Source: Paenibacillus_V sp046244365
Lineage (GTDB): Bacteria; Bacillota; Bacilli; Paenibacillales; NBRC-103111
Direction: 5' to 3'
Assembly: GCF_046244365.1 (NCBI RefSeq)
Contig: NZ_CP176395.1
Span: 5,828,001-5,892,000, forward strand
Length of the DNA: 64,000 nt
Shown here: positions 1 to 7,623 of the stretch, piece after piece
How the letters are laid out: each line of letters begins with the position of its first letter
How positions within the stretch are numbered: position 1 is the stretch's first letter
The notes under the pieces: model-generated
What the model was told of the DNA's origin: nothing
The model's input: only the letters and a program-made list of their open reading frames with translations
The model's database searches: none
Position numbers and translations under genes: made by a program

Positions 1-88
1 CGCGGATCCACCCAATCGCTTGGAAAATATCCATTTCCCCTGACGCAATGCAGGAATTTAAGCTGTAGCTGCTGATACCGAGCTTCAT
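1..88 (-). CDS. Sugar phosphate isomerase/epimerase-like TIM barrel, 5' end only
   Basis: Only the first 29 codons are present; the gene leaves the window on the left. The ATG at 88-86 follows AGGGG with a 7-base spacer. The opening MKLGISSYS, followed by a run with D-I-F-Q-A-I, resembles the first strand and helix of the xylose-isomerase-like TIM barrel family (AP endonuclease 2 superfamily), whose members isomerise or epimerise sugars, often in inositol or ketose catabolism. It is the last visible gene of the long minus-strand run and starts 35 bases after the upstream gene ends. Two further members of this family occur at 4.3-6.0 kb. The call rests on the N-terminus and on context, so it is tentative. 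Confidence 0.5.
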   Translation of the reverse strand, partial: MKLGISSYSLNSCIASGEMDIFQAIGWIR

Positions 89-123
89 GCGATCACCCCT
101 CGCTTTTTAGTCGCTCCAAACTT

Positions 124-930
124 CTACTCCAAACGGATCTTGGCCAGAACCGGATAATGGTCGGAAGGATGCTTGCCGTCGAACCTGTCGCGGATAATCG
201 CCACGCCTTCCACACGGACATCGGGCGTAACGAAAATATAATCGATCGGCCCGCCTTCCTCGCCTCCCTTGAAGCCGTGAAAGGACCGTCCCGGACTGCC
301 GGTCAAAACCGAGTAAGCATCCTTCAGCGTACAGGGAACCCCGCTTGCCTCCGATTGGCCGCGCCAAAAAGCGATAACCGGATTATCCGGCTCGGCGTTC
401 ATGTCTCCCGTAAGCAGAGCGGGAAGCTCCAACCGGTTCCTGTGCTCCGACATACGCTCCCATAGTAGGACGCTGCCTTTCACCCGGGCTAACTGGCTGC
501 GGTGGTCCAAGTGCGTGTTATAGTGAAGAAATTGCTTTTGCGGTTCGTCCCGGTATTGAAAATGCGCCCAAGTGCAAATCCGGTGATGCGTGGCTCCCCA
601 GCTCATCAGTCTTGGTTCGGAAGGATATTCGGACAGCCAAAACTGTCCCCAATCCCGTACCGCAAGCTCCTCTTTTCGGTAATAAATGGCGTTATACTCG
701 TTTTCGGTCCCGCCGTTCCTTCCCTCGCCGACCCTGCCGTAATCCGGCAGCTCCCGGTCAAGATCTTCCAGCATGTCGCGAAGACCCTCCTGGGTCCCCG
801 CCACGGTCGGACGATACCGCTTCACGACTTCGGCTGCGTATCCCTTACGGTACGTCCACGCATTCCCTTCATCCTCCGCCGATTGCCTGCGCAGATTGAA
901 AGTCATGACCGTCATATTCCTCGCATTCAT
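124..930 (-). CDS. Endonuclease/exonuclease/phosphatase family protein
   Basis: This 268-residue protein has the DNase I-like metal-dependent phosphoesterase fold. Visible motifs in order are TFNLR (about 10-14), TQEG with the metal-binding Glu, NTHLDH with the catalytic His, TGDMNAEP with the Asp/Asn pair, IDYIF, and the C-terminal PSDHYPV with the Asp-His pair. All catalytic residues of the family appear intact. There is no signal peptide, so it should be cytoplasmic. Known relatives cleave DNA, sphingomyelin or inositol phosphates, and sequence alone does not give the substrate. The start follows GGAGTGAGATGCC. It is separated from the phosphoesterase genes upstream by a 395-base repeat-filled spacer, so it may be a separate unit. 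Its neighbours suggest sugar-phosphate or inositol-phosphate hydrolysis rather than DNA repair. Confidence 0.85.
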   Translation of the reverse strand: MNARNMTVMTFNLRRQSAEDEGNAWTYRKGYAAEVVKRYRPTVAGTQEGLRDMLEDLDRELPDYGRVGEGRNGGTENEYNAIYYRKEELAVRDWGQFWLSEYPSEPRLMSWGATHHRICTWAHFQYRDEPQKQFLHYNTHLDHRSQLARVKGSVLLWERMSEHRNRLELPALLTGDMNAEPDNPVIAFWRGQSEASGVPCTLKDAYSVLTGSPGRSFHGFKGGEEGGPIDYIFVTPDVRVEGVAIIRDRFDGKHPSDHYPVLAKIRLE

Positions 931-1325
931 GGCATCTCACTCCGTATGTCGTCCTTAGTATGGGCAGGCTCACCAGCCAGCTCCGCGCTTGCCGCCCGGC
1001 CGGTCCTTCGAACCGTTAATGACCCTAAGCTCGCTATTTCCTATCGCTAGAGCAGCCTTAGGCCGGTTAGTGAACCAAAGTTCACTAATAATGAACCAAA
1101 GCTCACTATTTCCCATCGGTAGTGCAGCTTTTGGCCGGTTAGTGAACCATAGAGTCCAATTCAGCCCGCCAAGTTCACTATTAGTAAACTTGGCTTCATT
1201 ATTCAGCTGTAAAGCCCCGGATCCGCTACAAATAGTGAATCTGGGTTCACTAACAGTGAACCTACGTTCACTATCTTCTTCGCCGGAGCTTCGGCTAAGT
1301 GTACCTAGGCTTGGATAGAATGGCT
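931..1325. repeat. Intergenic field of 72-bp tandem and short inverted repeats
   Basis: No gene is visible in these 395 bases. Two copies of a 72-base unit lie back to back at about 1017-1088 and 1089-1160, differing at roughly a quarter of positions. Within and after them are palindromes built on AGTGAAC/GTTCACT: 1067-1088 (9-base arms around CAAA), 1169-1193 (arms CCAAGTT/AACTTGG), 1244-1262 (GGTTCACT/AGTGAACC) and 1255-1272 (AGTGAAC/GTTCACT around CTAC). The last two overlap. I do not recognise the family. None has a T-run that would make it a normal terminator. Confidence 0.75.
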
Positions 1326-2321
1326 CTACCCGACGTCGGCAGTCTTCGCCGGCCTCGGAACAGCCGGCAGCCGGCCGACCGGAGCATGCTCTTCCTGCTG
1401 CGCCACGACCGTACCGTCCTCCATGCGCAGCCACGTTTGGAAGCTGCGCTCGCCCTCGCGGAGCCGGATCACCCTTGCGCCTCGGGGGAATTCCGCATCC
1501 TCCCCGGCGGTATTATAGCCCCCGGCACGCCCGTAGCAAAGCCATATGCCGTACAGCTCGCCGCAGTAATCGTTCGTGTGGTCGTGGCCGACGAACGTTC
1601 CCATGACGTCGCCCATCTGCTTCATCGCTGCGAACATGCCCGTATTCAGCCGGGGACAACCGACGTTTTCATTTTTGACTCCGAAGCACGTATGAAGATC
1701 CCAAACGTCATTGTACTCCGGCAGCGGGATATGGAAGAAAGCAAGCGCGGGCAAAGGTTCGCCGTAACGCTCGGTGAACGCGGCGGACTGCCGGATGTAC
1801 CAATCCACCTGATCGCGCTCCAGCCAGGCGTAGCTTTTGATAATATGCTTGGGCGCGCTGCATCCCGTATCGAAAAAATACAACGCCGCCTTCGCTTCCT
1901 CCCCGTCTCTCCCGCACACCTGAAGCACGTAATTGCCCACGCCGGTAACGTCCTCCGGACCGGCTTCGGCCAGGCAGAGCTCGCGGCGGGATACGCCTTC
2001 CATCAATTCGGCGCGCGTGCAAATGTCGTGCTCCGAATCGTGATTGCCGAGCGCAATCGCATACGGAATCCCGAATTTCTCCGGAAGCGCCGTCAGCTCC
2101 AGAAGCTGCTCCAGCTGGTGGTCGCAGCGGTTCCCTTTGACCGCGTCTCCCGTAAAGACGACGAGATCAGGCCGTTCCGCCGCCAGAACCGATTCGATGA
2201 CGGCGATCGTGCGCAAATCCTCCGGTACGCCGCCTTCATAATGCAAATCCGCGATTTGCACGATCGTGAACGTGCCGTCCTCGCGAAAAGCCAATTGTTT
2301 ATTCCCTTTCATGGCGGTCAT
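1326..2321 (-). CDS. Calcineurin-like metallophosphoesterase (copy 1)
   Basis: The 331-residue protein carries a complete set of metallophosphoesterase motifs: D25-L-H27, GD at 58-59, GNHD at 92-95, a His in FFHIPLPEY near 207 and GHDHTND near 240. These place two metal ions that hydrolyse phosphate mono- or diesters. It has no signal peptide and should be cytoplasmic. The start at 2321 follows AGGAGGATCGC. The next gene upstream (2334-3320) is a clear paralogue in tandem, 12 bases away, sharing the opening pattern FTIVQ-D-H-GG-PEDLR and the closing SF-TW-R-EDG. The pair therefore looks like a local duplication. The substrate is unknown. Yeast Dcr2-like and purple-acid-phosphatase-like proteins share this motif order. 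Confidence 0.88.
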   Translation of the reverse strand: MTAMKGNKQLAFREDGTFTIVQIADLHYEGGVPEDLRTIAVIESVLAAERPDLVVFTGDAVKGNRCDHQLEQLLELTALPEKFGIPYAIALGNHDSEHDICTRAELMEGVSRRELCLAEAGPEDVTGVGNYVLQVCGRDGEEAKAALYFFDTGCSAPKHIIKSYAWLERDQVDWYIRQSAAFTERYGEPLPALAFFHIPLPEYNDVWDLHTCFGVKNENVGCPRLNTGMFAAMKQMGDVMGTFVGHDHTNDYCGELYGIWLCYGRAGGYNTAGEDAEFPRGARVIRLREGERSFQTWLRMEDGTVVAQQEEHAPVGRLPAVPRPAKTADVG

Positions 2322-2333
2322 GCGATCCTCCTT

Positions 2334-3320
2334 TCAAGCCTTGCCGCACAAGCTTCCTTGCTGCCGCTCCGGGTCATGCACCGGCTGGCGGGTTACGAGC
2401 GAGCCGTCCTCCAGCCGGATCCACGTATCGAAACGGCGTTCCCCTTCCCTTAACCTTATGATACGGGCTCCGCGCTGAAAGCCTTCCTGTACCTTGCCGT
2501 TAAACCCGCTGACCCGCCCATAGCACAGTCGGATCCCTTGCAGCTCGCCGCAATAGTCGTTGGAATGGTCGTGGCCCGCGAACGCCCCGATGACGTCGCC
2601 CTTCTCCACCATAGCGGCAAACAACCCGGCGTTACGCTCGGGGCAGCGCACCTCGTCGAACTTGTACCCGCAGCACGTCTGGGTATTCCATACTTCCTCG
2701 TATTCCGGCATAGGAATATGGCAAAAAAGAAGCGCCGGCAGCGTTCGGCCATGACGCCTCGTAAGGGCGTCAGACTCCCGGACGTACCAGTCCGTTTTAT
2801 CGCGGTCGATCCACTCGCTTCTTCCGTCATGGACTTCGCTCTCCGGCGCATTGCGGTCGCTGTCGATAAAATAGAGGACAGCCGCGGCTTCCGGCGCTCG
2901 GGATGCCGAAACCTGCAGCGAATAATTGCCTACCCCGCTCACATGCTTCGGTCCGGATTGCGCCAAGCAAAGAGGACGCTGACTCTCCATATCCATGAGC
3001 TCCTGCCGAGTGACGTTTCGCCGCGAATCGTGGTTGCCGAATATGAATGCGTAAGGAATCCCCGCCTTTTCGGCGATAGACGTAATCTGGCGAAATTGCG
3101 CCAAGGGATCGGGTCCGCGGCTGCGGATCTGATCCCCGGTGTATACGACCAAGTCGGGCATCTCCTCGCGAAGGATCGCCTCGAGCAGAGCGAACGAGCG
3201 CAAATCCTCCGGGGTGCCGCCTCCGTTATGGACATCGGTGAACTGCACGATCGTAAACGTGCCGTTATCGCGAAACTTCAATCCTGCTTCTCCCGTCAAG
3301 CGGCTCTCCCCGGTTGTCAT
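2334..3320 (-). CDS. Calcineurin-like metallophosphoesterase (copy 2)
   Basis: The 328-residue paralogue of the downstream gene has all metal-binding motifs: FTDVH, YTGDQIRS, GNHDSRR, FCHIPMPEY and GHDHSNDYCGEL. The segment GHDH-NDYCGEL-GI-LCYGR-G is almost identical in both copies, so they probably share a reaction, while the region around residues 150-200 differs and may set substrate choice. The ATG at 3320 follows GGGGGAATGACGCA. It sits 15 bases after a Gfo/Idh oxidoreductase and 12 bases before copy 1, consistent with co-transcription. No signal peptide is seen. The function is inferred from family motifs only. Confidence 0.88.
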   Translation of the reverse strand: MTTGESRLTGEAGLKFRDNGTFTIVQFTDVHNGGGTPEDLRSFALLEAILREEMPDLVVYTGDQIRSRGPDPLAQFRQITSIAEKAGIPYAFIFGNHDSRRNVTRQELMDMESQRPLCLAQSGPKHVSGVGNYSLQVSASRAPEAAAVLYFIDSDRNAPESEVHDGRSEWIDRDKTDWYVRESDALTRRHGRTLPALLFCHIPMPEYEEVWNTQTCCGYKFDEVRCPERNAGLFAAMVEKGDVIGAFAGHDHSNDYCGELQGIRLCYGRVSGFNGKVQEGFQRGARIIRLREGERRFDTWIRLEDGSLVTRQPVHDPERQQGSLCGKA

Positions 3321-3335
3321 TGCGTCATTCCCCCT

Positions 3336-4301
3336 TTAGATGTTCACAGGCAATCCGGATGCCGCCGAATCGTTCGCGGCCAGCGTAAGCTCAACCGTTT
3401 TCAAGGCATCTTCGTAAGGAGAAAGAATAAGCGACGAATCGCCGGTCATGACCGCGCGGATAAACGCTTTGTCCTGCATAGCCAAGCCGTCGGACCGTTC
3501 CTGGTATACGACCGTCTTTTCGCGATCGGCAATGGTCAGGCTTTTGCTGTCCAGCAGAATCCGGAATCCCGTCCCCATGAGCTCGACGCCGGAGCGCCGT
3601 TCAAACTGGATGCAGTTGTTCTCGATGCTGCCGATCGCGCCGGATTCAAACACGACGTTAACCATGCCTACATCGGGGATGTCGCTTCCTTCGACATCCT
3701 GAGTGGCCAGCCGCGCCATGTTGGCGTATACCGTATTGACGTCGCCTGCAAAATAGCGCATCAGATCGACGAGATGCGTCGTCATCTCGACCAGCTGTCC
3801 GCCGGATTTGGCCATCACCTTCCACCACGGAGCGCGTACGAACTTCGTCGTATTGTAGCCGCGTACGGTCAATATCCGTTTATCCTGCACATACGCCTTT
3901 GCGATGGCGGTCGTATCCTGGTACCGGAGCAGATAGCCGGAGGAGGACAGGACGCCTGCCTTGCGGATCGCTTCCGCTTTGCGGCGGATAACGTCCATCT
4001 CCAGTCCGAGCGGCTTCTCTACGAAAAGATGAATCCCGCGAGCGGCAGCCTTCTCTTCGAAATCCCCGTGCGCAAAAGGAGGCACGCAAACGAATAGCAC
4101 GTCGAGCTTTTCCTTCTCCAGCATGCCGTCGAAATCCGAATAAGCCGTTGCTCCGTATTGCGCGGATACTTTGGCCGCCTGCTCGGCGTTAATATCGCAA
4201 ATGGCGGCTATCGTCACTTCCTCGAACGAACGAAGCGCGTTCAGATGCGAATTGGCGATACCTCCCGCACCGATAAATCCTACTCGAACTGTCATCTTCA
4301 T
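3336..4301 (-). CDS. Gfo/Idh/MocA family NAD(P)-dependent oxidoreductase
   Basis: The 321-residue enzyme begins MKMTVRVGFIG. The dinucleotide-binding GAGGIANSH lies at 11-19 and the signature EKPLG at 95-99. The family oxidises or epimerises sugars, inositols and amino sugars in the cytoplasm. The reading frame is open 105 bases further upstream, but GGAGG sits 4 bases before the ATG at 4301 and the extra residues look unlike the family, so I chose this start. It lies 28 bases after a TIM-barrel isomerase and 15 bases before a metallophosphoesterase. Pairing of such a dehydrogenase with sugar isomerases is typical of inositol or rare-sugar catabolism. The substrate is not predictable from the sequence. 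Confidence 0.88.
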   Translation of the reverse strand: MKMTVRVGFIGAGGIANSHLNALRSFEEVTIAAICDINAEQAAKVSAQYGATAYSDFDGMLEKEKLDVLFVCVPPFAHGDFEEKAAARGIHLFVEKPLGLEMDVIRRKAEAIRKAGVLSSSGYLLRYQDTTAIAKAYVQDKRILTVRGYNTTKFVRAPWWKVMAKSGGQLVEMTTHLVDLMRYFAGDVNTVYANMARLATQDVEGSDIPDVGMVNVVFESGAIGSIENNCIQFERRSGVELMGTGFRILLDSKSLTIADREKTVVYQERSDGLAMQDKAFIRAVMTGDSSLILSPYEDALKTVELTLAANDSAASGLPVNI

Positions 4302-4329
4302 CGTACCTCCACTTAAGAGTAAGAACGTA

Positions 4330-5160
4330 TTATTTCGCTTCGCCGCCGATAATGACGTCCAAATGACGGGCCGTATCGTAGATGGCCTGCAATGGCGCCG
4401 ACGCATACGAGTGGATTTCCGCGGTCAGCAAATCGTCGTAGCCGATATCCTGCAGCGCCGAACGAACGGCCTGCCAATCGACGTCTCCTGCCAGAAGCGG
4501 CACGAAGCCCGCTCCATTGCCCACCCTGCTGGAAAAATCTTTGACATGCACCTTGAAAATGCGGTGTCCCAAAATGCGGATCCACTGCTCGGGAAATCCG
4601 AACTGGAGCACATTGCCGACGTCGAAGTACGCCCCGAACGCAGGCGAATCGAGCTCGTCGATATAACGGGCCATTTCGAGCGGGGACAGCAAGAAGCGAT
4701 TCCAAACGTTCTCGACGCCGATGCGCACTTGCCGGCGCTCCGCTTCGGCAGCCACCTTCCGCAGCTCATCCCGGGTACGGGTATAGCAGTCCTCGTAGGA
4801 AGTCGTTTGGTCAACCTTGCCCGGCACGACCAGTACCGTATCCGCTCCGACGGCTTCCGCCAGCTCCAGGAGCTTGAGCGTAACGCGGCGGCCTTCGTCT
4901 CTAACAGCTTGGTCAGCGGAAGAAAGTGGCGTTTTGCGTACAAGCCCTCCCGACAGCGAACGCAGCTGAATGCCGTGCTTTTCGGCCATCCGGCGTATTC
5001 CTTCCGCTTCGGCCGGCGTCGTTTCCAGCGTCAGGCCTACGCTTCCGGCATGATGCACGACAAGCTCCACCGCATCGTAGCCGGCTTTCCGGCTAGTTGC
5101 GAACAGCTCCTCGAGCGGCATATCGTTCGGGAAGCATCCCTGATAAATCCCTTTCAGCAT
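4330..5160 (-). CDS. Sugar phosphate isomerase/epimerase (TIM barrel)
   Basis: The 276-residue protein has the metal-site pattern of the xylose-isomerase-like TIM barrel: Glu in IGVENVW, Asp in YFDVGNV, His in KVHVKDF and Glu in LTAEIHSY. Known relatives include IolE, IolI, hydroxypyruvate isomerase and tagatose or psicose epimerases. I place the start at the ATG at 5160 because AGGAGG stands 6 bases before it. An upstream in-frame ATG at 5217 would add 19 residues and overlap the preceding gene. It has no signal peptide. Its neighbours are another member of the family upstream and a Gfo/Idh enzyme downstream, suggesting sequential steps on one sugar or cyclitol. Confidence 0.87.
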   Translation of the reverse strand: MLKGIYQGCFPNDMPLEELFATSRKAGYDAVELVVHHAGSVGLTLETTPAEAEGIRRMAEKHGIQLRSLSGGLVRKTPLSSADQAVRDEGRRVTLKLLELAEAVGADTVLVVPGKVDQTTSYEDCYTRTRDELRKVAAEAERRQVRIGVENVWNRFLLSPLEMARYIDELDSPAFGAYFDVGNVLQFGFPEQWIRILGHRIFKVHVKDFSSRVGNGAGFVPLLAGDVDWQAVRSALQDIGYDDLLTAEIHSYASAPLQAIYDTARHLDVIIGGEAK

Positions 5161-5213
5161 GCGAACTCCTCCTATGATAAAGCGATTGAGTGATGGATTG
5201 ACGGACGGTTCGT

Positions 5214-6029
5214 TCAAGCTCTGTATCGCTTAATAAATGCTATCGCATTGCGGATATTCAGCTCGCGCTCGGGCACCTCGCCCTTTTCCCGCTCGATGGT
5301 CAGGTAGCCGGTATAGCCGATTTGCCGCAGCGCCGCAAAATATTCGTCGAACCGGACCTCACCCTCCCCGATCGGCGTTTCCGCATGCTCGTATACGGTC
5401 TCTCCGTCAACCGTACGGGGAATGCGGACGCCGTCCTTGACATGGGTATGGACGATATACTTTTGCAGCAGATGCACGCCTTGTACCGGATCGTCGCCTT
5501 TCACCATCCACAGGTTGGCCGGATCGAAGTTGACCGCCATGCCCGGAACGTTTATCGAGTCAAGGAACGTTTTCAAATGCGCAGCCGTTTCCGGTCCCGT
5601 TTCGATCGCATAGCAGGCATTCATCGATGCCGCATACCGGCCGATTTCGGCGCATACGTTCTGCAGCGCTTCATACAGCTCGGAGCTCGTATCGTCCGGA
5701 ATCGTGCCGATATGCGCGGTTACGATCGGCGTCCCCAGTTCGGCCGCCATATCGAGGATGCGCTTGGTTTTATCGATCCGCTCCCGGTGCGTAGCGATCT
5801 CCATAAACCGGGGACCGCCCGTATCGCCGCATAAAGAGGCGACCTCCAATCCGAGCGAATCGATCAGCCGCTTCAGCTCCTTGCGTTCGGCTGCTCCGAG
5901 TACATCGGGATCCAGCTCCCGCCGGGCGAAAAGCTGAATGCCTTCCGCTCCGACCTCCTTCGCCTTCTTCACGCCTTCCCATGCGCCGATCTTGAAGTTA
6001 TCCTCGATAACGCCGATTTTGTTATTCAT
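5214..6029 (-). CDS. Sugar phosphate isomerase/epimerase (TIM barrel)
   Basis: This 271-residue protein is a second complete member of the xylose-isomerase-like family. Metal-site residues are visible in YAIETGPET, NFDPANLWM, THVKDGVR and LTIEREKG. The start is uncertain: the ATG at 6029 gives the usual N-terminus MNNKIGV and has GGAG 12 bases upstream, while the ATG at 6047 abuts AGAGG too closely. It is clearly diverged from the neighbouring isomerase at 4330-5160, so the two probably act on different intermediates. It lies 23 bases after the GDSL hydrolase gene. The cytoplasmic location is inferred from the lack of a signal peptide. Confidence 0.87.
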   Translation of the reverse strand: MNNKIGVIEDNFKIGAWEGVKKAKEVGAEGIQLFARRELDPDVLGAAERKELKRLIDSLGLEVASLCGDTGGPRFMEIATHRERIDKTKRILDMAAELGTPIVTAHIGTIPDDTSSELYEALQNVCAEIGRYAASMNACYAIETGPETAAHLKTFLDSINVPGMAVNFDPANLWMVKGDDPVQGVHLLQKYIVHTHVKDGVRIPRTVDGETVYEHAETPIGEGEVRFDEYFAALRQIGYTGYLTIEREKGEVPERELNIRNAIAFIKRYRA

Positions 6030-6052
6030 CGTCAAGCGGATCTCCATCCTCT

Positions 6053-6664
6053 CTACCAAGTAAAGCCGATTGATTTCAAAAACGCCCTTGCGATCGCCAT
6101 ATGTCCGGCTTTCTTCGGATGAATGCGGTCCGACGCGATAGCGCCGGGATAATAATAGCTCATCAAATCATCCATCACGGCCTGGGTATCGACGAAAATC
6201 GCATCGTTCTCTACCGCCAGTCTCCTGACGACGTCCGAGTAACGATCCATCATGGCACGCATCGCATCGGCCCGGTTGGATTCGATATAGAAAGGCGTCA
6301 TGAGCACGAGACCTTTCAGCTGCTCCTTCGTACCGGCGATCAATTCACGCAAAATGCTTTCGTATTCGTCGATATAAACGGAATTCGTCGGTTTGCCCGG
6401 CATATCGAATTGCTGCCAAACGTCATTGATGCCGATCATGATCGACAGCCATTCCGGCCGATGATCCAGCACATCCTGCTGCCAGCGATGCTTGAGATCG
6501 CGCGACGTATGCCCGCCGACCCCTTTGTTCATCACCCGTATGCCCAGCTGCGGATAAACGGCCTGCAGCAGCGAGGCGGTGCTGGACACATAGCCCTCGC
6601 CTTTCGGAGCTTCCGTAATCGAATCGCCGATCATCAGCAGCGTATCGCCTTGCTCCAGTTTCAT
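6053..6664 (-). CDS. SGNH/GDSL-type hydrolase
   Basis: The 203-residue hydrolase shows all SGNH blocks: MIGDSITEA with the nucleophile Ser near 15, GVGGHTSRDL (oxyanion Gly), MIGINDVW (oxyanion Asn) and DRIHPKKAGH with the catalytic Asp-His pair. The family removes acyl or acetyl groups from sugars, lipids or thioesters. It has no signal peptide, so it would act on imported oligosaccharides inside the cell. In a glycan locus a sugar deacetylase role is the simplest reading. The ATG at 6664 follows AAGGAT. It lies 47 bases downstream of the PhyH-like dioxygenase. Confidence 0.9.
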   Translation of the reverse strand: MKLEQGDTLLMIGDSITEAPKGEGYVSSTASLLQAVYPQLGIRVMNKGVGGHTSRDLKHRWQQDVLDHRPEWLSIMIGINDVWQQFDMPGKPTNSVYIDEYESILRELIAGTKEQLKGLVLMTPFYIESNRADAMRAMMDRYSDVVRRLAVENDAIFVDTQAVMDDLMSYYYPGAIASDRIHPKKAGHMAIARAFLKSIGFTW

Positions 6665-6711
6665 CGCCCATTATCCTTTCTCTCTTGAATTCGTTGCCTT
6701 TCTCTACGGCA

Positions 6712-7605
6712 TCACCAAGGATCAAGACCCAGAAGCTTACGGCCGAGAGCCGTCAGCTCTGCAGGCTCGGCGCTTGCATTCGCTTCCCAAGCTCGCGGAT
6801 CTTGAGGAACGTCGGACGTTCCCGTCCGGTTGCGCCAGCACGCGACCGCATCTTCCCGGCGAACGCCGGGCTGTGCCGGAACCATCGAAATGTACTGCGC
6901 AAACCGCGGCTGCGATGTATAATTTTGACCGTTTCCATGGGCAAGCAAAATGTCCCAAATTAGCAAATCGCCTGCCTCGCCCGGAATCGGAACCACTTCA
7001 TGGCCCGTCACGTCGGGCAAGGTCGGATGCCGATCGCCCGGCTGCGTGCGAATCCATTGCTCGAAATCGCGGTATATGCTCGGCACGCACTGAAAACCGC
7101 CTTGATCCGCTTCCGTATCGGCCAAGTACAGCACGCCCTGAACGCGGCGCGGCTTCGGCAGCGGGAAAGTCAGCTCGCTTGTGTCCATATCCCAGTGGAT
7201 AAACCCGGTATTGAATTGCGTAAAATCGTCCCGCCGGGGCGGCTTCATATTGACCCGATCGATGGTGACCCACAGCTTTTCCTCTTCCAGCAGTTCGGCG
7301 AACGCGCGGTATAGCCTCGGATGCTGCCGGTTATCCCACAGCGTCTGGTGGTTATACAGCGGCAGCATGCCTGCCTTCTGGTGCTTCCAGAACGCATCCA
7401 TTCCTGCCGCCGGCCGATACCAGCTCTCCGGATCGTCCGGCTGCTGTCCCGTAAATTTCCAGATCGTGTCAATGACGCGTTCGCAGTTTTGTTTGGGCAC
7501 TGCATTTTTCACCACGACATAGCCGTTCGTTTCAAAAAACTCGCGCATCTCCGCCGTTATAACAGCTTCCACGTGCTCATCCCCTTCGACCGGATTCGAA
7601 TTCAA
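6712..7605 (-). CDS. Phytanoyl-CoA dioxygenase (PhyH) family protein
   Basis: The 297-residue protein has the Fe(II)/2-oxoglutarate oxygenase facial triad: H137 and D139 in FIHWDMD and H223 in LLAHGNG, with R234 (QPRF) positioned to bind 2-oxoglutarate. The family hydroxylates small molecules, for example phytanoyl-CoA, ectoine or phosphonates. Many bacterial members sit in sugar loci and have unknown substrates. It has no signal peptide. It lies 18 bases after the propeller-fusion gene and 47 bases before the GDSL hydrolase, so it is probably co-transcribed. An oxygenase is an unusual member of a sugar-degradation operon and points to an unusual substituent, but this is inference. Confidence 0.87.
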   Translation of the reverse strand: MNSNPVEGDEHVEAVITAEMREFFETNGYVVVKNAVPKQNCERVIDTIWKFTGQQPDDPESWYRPAAGMDAFWKHQKAGMLPLYNHQTLWDNRQHPRLYRAFAELLEEEKLWVTIDRVNMKPPRRDDFTQFNTGFIHWDMDTSELTFPLPKPRRVQGVLYLADTEADQGGFQCVPSIYRDFEQWIRTQPGDRHPTLPDVTGHEVVPIPGEAGDLLIWDILLAHGNGQNYTSQPRFAQYISMVPAQPGVRREDAVACWRNRTGTSDVPQDPRAWEANASAEPAELTALGRKLLGLDPW

Positions 7606-7623
7606 TAACCCTTGTGCTTAACG

